A program made the position numbers and the translations under genes. A DNA stretch of 5,148 nt from CAG-791 sp963596015 (GTDB taxonomy: Bacteria > Bacillota > Clostridia > Lachnospirales > Lachnospiraceae), in NCBI GenBank assembly GCA_963596015.1, contig CAVBJS010000104.1, positions 1-5,148 of the forward strand, given 5' to 3'. The notes under the pieces are model-generated. The model was not told where the DNA came from and did not search any database. It worked only from the letters and a program-made list of their open reading frames with translations. Shown here one piece after another: positions 1-5,000 of the stretch (position 1 is its first letter; the number at the start of each line of letters is the position of its first letter).

Positions 1-137
1 ATGTCGTTTCCTATCCTTTTGCATTCGTTTCCGATCTTTACGATGTCTTCAATATTTTCATTATTCAGAGCTTTATAAAAGCTGGGGCAATATTGCGGAT
101 CATGGGCAGCATCCTTATCAAACCTGGACACGATCAT
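1..137 (-). CDS. Partial hypothetical protein, 5' end only, runs off the left edge
   Basis: An uninterrupted reading frame of 45 codons runs from an ATG at 137-135 to the window edge. It begins MIVSRFDKDAAHDPQYCPSF and continues with a charged, probably helical stretch (ALNNENIEDIVKIGNE). I do not recognise the family. No Shine-Dalgarno precedes the ATG: the upstream bases are the U-tract of the terminator at 144-173. The frame stays open further upstream to a stop near 189-191 and includes a GTG at 176-174, but that extension reads through the terminator hairpin. This could be a real gene with a weak start, or the 3' remainder of a gene interrupted by the AbiE cargo. Codon choice (GCC, CAT, CCG, TGC, CCC) looks coding. 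The frame is short and partial, so confidence is low. Confidence 0.35.
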   Translation of the reverse strand, partial: MIVSRFDKDAAHDPQYCPSFYKALNNENIEDIVKIGNECKRIGND

Positions 138-143
138 GAAATA

Positions 144-173
144 AAAAAGAGGCCACAACAGCGACCTCTTTTT
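144..173 (-). terminator. Rho-independent terminator after the AbiE unit
   Basis: On the minus strand the bases AAAGAGGTCGC and a complementary GGCCTCTTT arm form a stem of about 9-11 bp (two or three G-U pairs) with a TGTT-type loop. A run of six T follows (plus positions 143-148). It starts about 20 nt after the stop of the AbiEii remnant, as expected for the end of that transcript. On the plus strand some of the wobble pairs become mismatches, though a T-tract at 169-173 leaves weak bidirectional function possible. Confidence 0.8.
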
Positions 174-193
174 CACATATTTCAATCTTCAAG

Positions 194-478
194 CTAGGAT
201 TTACCTTTCCATTTCTCTGCTCTTTTTTTAGGTTTTTCTTTTTGCATACATTTCCATACTGCCATAGGATGGTTTCTAACCCTCTCCAACTCCTCTCCAT
301 CGAACAAAAGCTCTGGTGTATATATTTTCTGATTGAAATTATTCCAGAACAAAACCTGTTTTTCTTCAGCAACAAAATTATGACTCAAATACGCCGTTAC
401 TTCATCTTGCACTTTTTTTAATTCAAACTTTTCACCATGCCGTAACACTGGATATAAATCAGTTTTTATCTTTTGCAT
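194..478 (-). pseudogene. Truncated AbiEii-like nucleotidyltransferase toxin (C-terminal remnant, 94 aa)
   Basis: The ORF encodes MQKIKTDLYPVLRHGEKF and onward. Its most diagnostic segment is at about residues 52-76: YTPELLFDGEELERVRNHPM followed by AVWKC. From memory of the family, a PELLF...ERI/VxxHPMA-LWK block is the extreme C-terminus of one group of AbiEii/AbiGii-type toxins. Those proteins are normally about 250-300 aa and carry their nucleotidyltransferase signature (a GS/GG motif and DxD) in the N-terminal half. None of that catalytic part is present here, so the product should have no transferase activity. The ATG at 478 overlaps the 3' end of the AbiEi gene by 20 bp, the usual coupled AbiEi-AbiEii arrangement. 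An AAGGGAG element at 491-497 lies 12 nt upstream of it. An in-frame TTG at 502 is a weaker alternative start. The tail is very basic (KEKPKKRAEKWKGKS). An in-frame internal deletion of the toxin is the simplest reading. A genuinely short accessory protein is the alternative. Confidence 0.6.
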
Positions 479-1229
479 CGTATCCAAAGTCTCCCTTCTC
501 AATTAAACTCCGTAACCTGACAGGTGTATAGAGCATCCATTTGGAATTATAGATAAGGTCATTTCTATCACGAACTAAATATCTTTTTGATCTGGAAATA
601 TGCGCTAGACACGTTTTGGCAAATGTGTCGGTTATCCCCTCTATTTTTCCTAAATTTTCAAACAGATAGCCGCATTTCTGATACAGAAATCCATTATTGT
701 AATTTTCAAGACAACGCAGCATTATCTCTTGATCTAATGCAGGAATGAGTTCTATGCATCTCAAAGTCTCCTCTAATCCGGCAATCTTTTCATAATCTTT
801 TATACTGTCAATTACCGTCTGCTCAATACTGGTCATCTTTATATTTCCTTTTTTTACGATAAAGGCATTTTGTTTGTTTAGCGTCTGCTCATAGCTTATT
901 CCATCGTAAAAGAAATCTGAAACTTTTTTTTTGCTTGTAAAATAGACATTATAAAATATTTGATTAGCATATCCGTAGGCCTCAAACGCAGAATGATGTG
1001 TTAGGTAAGCATCTGGATAAATATTGCTTGCGATCTGATACCGATTGAATACCGGTTGATGTGTTTCTAAGCTGATCGCAACGTAATAATTTCTTCGTAC
1101 CCTCTCTATCAGACCTCTATTAACGTAACTCTCCAAGATAAACTTTGCGGCGTTTACGGATTCGGTCATCTCTACCACATCAGCGAGGCAAAAACTCCCT
1201 AATGCGATCATCTTCTCATAATATTTCAT
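459..1229 (-). CDS. AbiEi-family type IV antitoxin / transcriptional repressor
   Basis: This 256-aa protein matches the AbiEi-like antitoxin family in layout and motifs. An N-terminal winged helix-turn-helix spans about residues 5-52 (ADVVEMTESVNAAKFILESY, then NRGLIERVRRNYYVAI, typical of recognition helix plus wing). It is followed by the family block NRYQIASNIYPDAYLTHHSA with AYGYANQIFYNVYFTS (about 62-99) and TSIEQTVIDSIKDYEKIAGL (about 133-152). The C-terminal part ends in the SKRYLVRDRN...SKWMLYTP-type module. In characterised AbiE systems the AbiEi protein neutralises the AbiEii nucleotidyltransferase without stable binding (type IV) and represses its own promoter through the winged HTH. 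The start is the ATG at 1229, preceded by AGAGGTGG about 5 nt upstream. The length is full for the family and I see no frameshift. The downstream toxin is reduced to a stump, so this may now be an orphan antitoxin. The gene is AT-rich, unlike the SSB and surface-protein genes to its right. Confidence 0.85.
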   Translation of the reverse strand: MKYYEKMIALGSFCLADVVEMTESVNAAKFILESYVNRGLIERVRRNYYVAISLETHQPVFNRYQIASNIYPDAYLTHHSAFEAYGYANQIFYNVYFTSKKKVSDFFYDGISYEQTLNKQNAFIVKKGNIKMTSIEQTVIDSIKDYEKIAGLEETLRCIELIPALDQEIMLRCLENYNNGFLYQKCGYLFENLGKIEGITDTFAKTCLAHISRSKRYLVRDRNDLIYNSKWMLYTPVRLRSLIEKGDFGYDAKDKN

Positions 1230-1320
1230 TTAAACCACCTCTTTGTTTTAATTTTATCTCAAAAAGGTAGTTTTTTCTATACTTTCTCTTCTTTTTTAGT
1301 ACAGCTTATATATTTAGCAA
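1230..1320 (-). promoter_or_regulatory. AT-rich promoter/operator region of the AbiE unit
   Basis: The 91 nt upstream of AbiEi are strongly AT-rich. Next to the start is a good ribosome-binding site (AGAGGTGG on the minus strand, plus 1234-1241). A plausible -10 is GATAAAAT (plus 1251-1258), but no good -35 lies at 17 bp from it; TATAGA (plus 1276-1281) is another possible -10. Two similar minus-strand words, GTATAGAAAAAAC (plus 1270-1282) and GTACTAAAAAAG (plus 1291-1302), start 21 bp apart, about two helical turns. A short symmetric element, AAAAACTACCTTTTT, overlaps the first (plus 1261-1275). AbiEi proteins are known to autorepress through repeats upstream of their operon, so these are candidate operators. 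The promoter call itself is tentative. Confidence 0.45.
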
Positions 1321-1364
1321 TTACTGTTCAGACGCCGGCCAGACGGCAGGGATATGAACAGTAA
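1321..1364. repeat. Large perfect palindrome (10-bp arms) between ssb and the AbiE unit
   Basis: TTACTGTTCA at 1321-1330 is perfectly mirrored by TGAACAGTAA at 1355-1364. The 24-nt GC-rich interior contains its own small inverted repeat, GCCG (1334-1337) and CGGC (1344-1347). Read on the minus strand, the structure begins 3 nt after the SSB stop codon, so it could end or protect the ssb transcript. The bases that follow (TTGCTAAATATAT) are AT-rich but not a clean U-tract, so it is not a textbook terminator. It may equally be a dispersed palindromic repeat or the scar of an insertion, since the base composition changes here. Confidence 0.7.
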
Positions 1365-1367
1365 CCT

Positions 1368-1976
1368 TTAGCAGAACGGCAATTCATCATCCGTCAGATT
1401 CTTGTCCTCGCCATGTAAAAGCGTTCTGGCATATTCAACGTATGGATCCTTTCCATTCCTGGCTCCCGGCTCCAGCTCCTCTGTATCTTCCGGTGAAACT
1501 GTCTGTTCATTGAGGAAGGGATTGTCCGAAAACTCTTCATCTCCAATGGTTTCAAAGTTGTTTTCTACCAGATCCCGCTCCATATCATCCCATTGTTCCT
1601 GCGTATAATCTCTTTCCATCATGGCACGCTGCGCGTCACGTCTACGCTGATCTCCTGCATAGCTGTCAAACTCCTGCTTTTCTACAACCACATCCATGGT
1701 ATAGACGGTGACGCCGTTTTTATTGACATAGCTGCCTGTGGAAAGATGGCCGTGAATGAAGATCTTCATTCCTTTCTTTAAATACTTCTCTGTGATCTCC
1801 GCGTTTTTCCCCCAGGCCACGCAGGGAATAAAATCTGCCGTGTTCTCCCCACTTCCCTTGCGCATCCTTTTGTCTACTGCAAGGGTATACCTTGCTACTG
1901 CCTTGGGATTCTCGCCGGCCGTATATCTAACTTCCGGATCCTTAGTTAATCTGCCACTCAATACCACACCATTCAT
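1368..1976 (-). CDS. ssb: Single-stranded DNA-binding protein (SSB), mobile-element type
   Basis: This 202-aa protein has a complete OB fold at residues 1-104: MNGVVLSGRLTKDPEVRYT, ARYTLAVDKR, ADFIPCVAWGKNAE, YLKKGMKIFIHGHLSTGSY, then VTVYTMDVVVEKQEF. These are the standard SSB strands, including the conserved aromatic positions and the G-x-L-S/T-G-S-Y segment. The following linker is acidic and charged rather than the Gly/Gln-rich linker of chromosomal SSBs. The last residues are DDELPFC, clearly the SSB partner-binding tip but with one extra Cys beyond the usually terminal Phe. SSB coats ssDNA in the cytoplasm during replication, repair or conjugative transfer and recruits partners through its tip. 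The start is firm: GGAGG at 1985-1989 lies 8 nt before the ATG. It follows the surface-protein gene by 85 nt on the same strand, so co-transcription is likely. An element-borne accessory SSB is more likely than the chromosomal copy, since rpsF and rpsR are absent. Confidence 0.92.
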   Translation of the reverse strand: MNGVVLSGRLTKDPEVRYTAGENPKAVARYTLAVDKRMRKGSGENTADFIPCVAWGKNAEITEKYLKKGMKIFIHGHLSTGSYVNKNGVTVYTMDVVVEKQEFDSYAGDQRRRDAQRAMMERDYTQEQWDDMERDLVENNFETIGDEEFSDNPFLNEQTVSPEDTEELEPGARNGKDPYVEYARTLLHGEDKNLTDDELPFC

Positions 1977-1996
1977 AAAACGTCCCTCCTTTTAAG

Positions 1997-2032
1997 GCAG
2001 ATCCCCGGCAGCCAGCGCTGCCGGATGTCTGC
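1997..2032 (-). promoter_or_regulatory. GC-rich hairpin just upstream of the ssb ribosome-binding site
   Basis: CCGGCAGC (2005-2012) and GCTGCCGG (2017-2024) form a perfect 8-bp stem with a 4-nt loop. Flanking GCAGA (1997-2001) and TCTGC (2028-2032) can add an outer 5-bp stem across a small internal loop. On the minus strand the structure ends about 8 nt before the GGAGG of ssb, and no T-run follows. It is therefore not a normal intrinsic terminator for the surface-protein gene. It could be an RNA processing or stability element separating the two cistrons, or a partial terminator or attenuator controlling how much ssb is expressed. Function is inferred only from position. Confidence 0.6.
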
Positions 2033-2061
2033 ATCTGTTTTGTTCTGCTTTTATCTATTCT

Positions 2062-5000
2062 CTACTGTGTCGAGAGCAGCGTGATCTCCGCAGAGCCACC
2101 CTTCGCGTACTGGTAGCCGGAAGCTGCTGCTGACTGTACGGATGTCTGCACGTTACTGAACTGACCAGAGATGTAGGAAGATCCGCCTGCACCACTGTTC
2201 AGATACTTAGAACCGCCGCCGTACCAGCCACCGCCGCCACCGCCGGTGCCTGTGCTTGTGTTGCTGCCGCCGTAGCCGAAGCCGCCGCCGTCACTGCCGC
2301 CGCTTGACTGGGTACCGCCTGTAGGATTAGAGCTGGTAGAGCCTCGTCCGCTTTCACCTGTCTGGATGCCGGCATTGCCGCCCCATCCGAAGGCTCCACC
2401 GCCGCCACCGCCGGCCGCTACCAGGATCCTGCCGTTTAAGCCGGTCTGCCAATTAGAGCCACCGTTTACGGTTCTGATGTCGGTTGCACCGCCACCGCCG
2501 CCGGCACAAGGGAACCACTGGCCAGATTCTGCGTCATAATAGGATCCACCGCCGCCATTGCCGCCGCCGTTCCAGCCGCCCTTGGATACGCCGCTGGCAG
2601 CTGACTGTCCGGACTCACCTACGTATACGTAGAGAGTTGTGCCCTTGGTAAGAGTAATATCACCCTGTACCACTGCACCGCCGGTCATCCAGCCGTTGTT
2701 ATCGCCGTTTCCGTAAGCACCGCCTCTTGCACCGGTCAGCTTGATGCGATAGGTTCCCGTTGCAGGTGCTGTAAAGGCCTGTGCATAACCTGTATAACTG
2801 TATGTCCACTTGGTTTCGATATAGACTGCATAAAAAGTTACGGGAGCAGTTACTGCGCCATAGCTCTCGATCCATGTTCCGTTTCCGTTCGGATCTGTAT
2901 TCCATCCACGGAACAGGTAATTGCCTGACTTTTTGGCTGTAAGGCCTGTAGCCATGCTCTGATTTACATTGTACTTAATGGTTCCTGAACCGCTTCCGGC
3001 AATACTTCGCTCCTCTGTGGTAGTACCGCCCTGGAGAGTGCCGCCGTTAGCATTAAAGCTTACATTGGTTTTCCAGTTGGCATACAGTGTTAAGGAAGAG
3101 ATGCCGGTATCTGCACCTACTGCATTTAATGCGTCCTTGCTCGCATACTGCATACCGCCGCCATTACTCTGGGTGTTCCATCCTGCAAAGGTATAACTGC
3201 TGCCCCTGCCATTTAAGCCGCCGTTGGATGTGTCCTTATAGCTGCCGGATGTGATATAGTTAGCGCTTGTGCTTTCGTCATAGCCAAAGTTTACGGTATT
3301 TTTGCTCTGGCCATCAGTAAAAGTAGAGCCGTTGGCGTTAAAGCTGATTTGGAACTTATGCACGGGTTTTAAGTTTACGACAACACTAAAATTGTCGGTC
3401 ACTGTCTGGCCCTTTTCTGCATAATATACCGTGACAGCTACCTGATCGCCGTCAGAGTTCATGACGTTGGTCACGGTCGCCGGGGAGAAGGTCAGCTGGT
3501 TAAAGGCAAGTGTGCCTTCCGATAAGCTGATCTGGGATCCGTCATCATAGGTCACGATGATGTCACCGCCCTTGGATGGACTAAAGTCTCCCGACGTGAA
3601 AGTATACTTGGTGGCCGTAGAAGAACTGATGGTGTTCTCTCCTACGTATTTCACGGTTAAGGACTTAGGCAGGTGCATCTTAATGTTATTTAAGACGCTG
3701 CCTATATCGCCGCCCGGCGTATTGCCTGTGTACTTGTTCTCTACCACAAGATCAAAATGATTGTCGCTTCCGGTGATGGTAAAGGTTGCCTTGTCACCGG
3801 AGATGGTTACGCCCTCCTGCTTAGAGGTGATGGATCTTACCTTATACTGGGCTGTTTCTACTTCTGTCAGCTCATAGGTTCCGATAGGAATATCTTTAAA
3901 CTCCGCATAAGCCTGGGGCGCTCCGTTTAAGGTATCCTTTGTCTTTTCGTTAAGGGTTACAGGCTGATTATAGGTCTGCCCGGTCTCGGTATTTGTAAGC
4001 TTGAAGATAAAGCTTACCTTATAATTAGCCTTATCCTCCTCGCTCAGCAGGGAAGGATAATAGATCTCATCCAAGGTCTTTCCTACGGTCACGGAGCCTT
4101 TCAGGATGGTAAGACCGATGTTCTGGTTGGGTGTGCCATTCTCATCCACAGTAATGGACTTGATCCATGCTGTCTTTGCGATCTTCTTCTCCCAGTCGGT
4201 AGAAGCGCTGATAAAGCTCTCTTCTGCCTCCGAATCGATCAGGGATGCGTTTGCATCTCCATCTCCTGCCTTTTTCTTTGTTAATCCGTACTGATCGTCG
4301 ATATAATCGGCTACTACGTAGTACGTGCCGGCAGGGATGTCGTCAAACTTAAAGCTGCCATCCTCTCCTGTGACGATGGGCGCGATCTTGTTCTGGTTAG
4401 AATCATATACTCTGTCTAAGGCCACGCCGTTAATGGTTCTGTCTGCCGCTGAAGAATTATAACCATTGTGCGCCTGGTATAAGGTCACTGTTACCTTGGG
4501 AACTCTGCTCTCGCTCCCTTCCATCAGGCCATTGGTGTTGGCATCCTCCCAGACGGTACCGGAAAGGTAAGGCGTACTTACTGTCGTTGCTACTGTCTTC
4601 GATACGGTAATGCCATTTCCATTGGTGACAAAGGCTTCATTGTGGTATCTGTCGCCCTTTGCCTGAACGCTGGTATCCGCAAGGTTTGCGCTCATGGAAA
4701 CGTCTACCTTCTCACCCCATTTAAGGGTGGTATCAAGACGCAGCGCAGTCACGCTCTTATTGTTGACTGCATATGTTACCTTGCTGCCGTCTAAGGTACC
4801 GGTGAGCTTTTCCCAGGAGATATTCCCATCACTGCTGTTTCCTAAAAGCTGCTCTTCGTCTGCGGTTCTCGCCGCAGTCTCGCCTGTGATATACAGACAG
4901 TTCGCACCGCTCCTATACGCTGCCAAAGCGGCAGCCGCATCGGTGTAATCTACTACTACTTCCTTATAATAAAGATCACCGTTAAACTTACTGCTCTCGT

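Larger units (their letters stand above)
2065..2814 (-). other. Coding region of the ALK/LTK-like glycine-rich domain
   Basis: This segment encodes the last 250 residues of the surface protein. It opens with a beta-sandwich-like entry (YAQAFTAPATGTYRIKLTGA, then ITLTKGTTLYVYVGESGQ) and passes into glycine tracts separated by aromatic or polar inserts: GGWNGGGNGGGGSYY, CAGGGGGATDIR, LVAAGGGGGGAFGWGGNAG, SDGGGFGYGGS, GTGGGGGGWYGGG and GAGGSSYISG. The order of a V/I-rich sandwich half, GGGGG-x-T, a short R-I-L-V-A strand and GGGGGG matches the ALK/LTK glycine-rich domain family (Pfam Gly_rich). In ALK/LTK structures the glycine tracts form packed polyglycine helices. The plus strand here is a run of GCC/GCC/ACC triplets. 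Confidence 0.75.

Noticed and set aside
118..375. Minus-strand 85-codon frame overlapping the AbiEii remnant and the terminator
   Set aside because: It is out of frame with the recognisable AbiEii-like C-terminus, reads through the terminator hairpin and has no family-like motif.
1321..1364. Textbook Rho-independent terminator for ssb
   Set aside because: The stem is good, but the bases after it on the minus strand (TTGCTAAATATAT) do not form a clean U-tract and the loop is large. It was kept as a palindrome of uncertain role.
1402..1995. Three plus-strand frames opposite ssb
   Set aside because: They lie antisense to a firmly identified SSB gene, have Ser/Leu/Phe-rich shadow compositions and show no convincing ribosome-binding sites.
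1915..2035. Possible 30-codon leader ORF starting MQTSGSAGC before and overlapping the ssb start
   Set aside because: It has no Shine-Dalgarno before its ATG, runs through the hairpin and overlaps the ssb start. Chance openness is likely.
2199..2408. Ala-rich minus-strand frame within the glycine-rich region
   Set aside because: It is the alternative-frame reading of GGC/GGT repeats (giving Ala/Val-rich product) inside a strongly supported gene.
2228..2594. CRISPR-like or tandem-repeat array in the C/G-rich repeats
   Set aside because: Repeats are short, irregularly spaced and explained by glycine codons. There are no uniform spacers.
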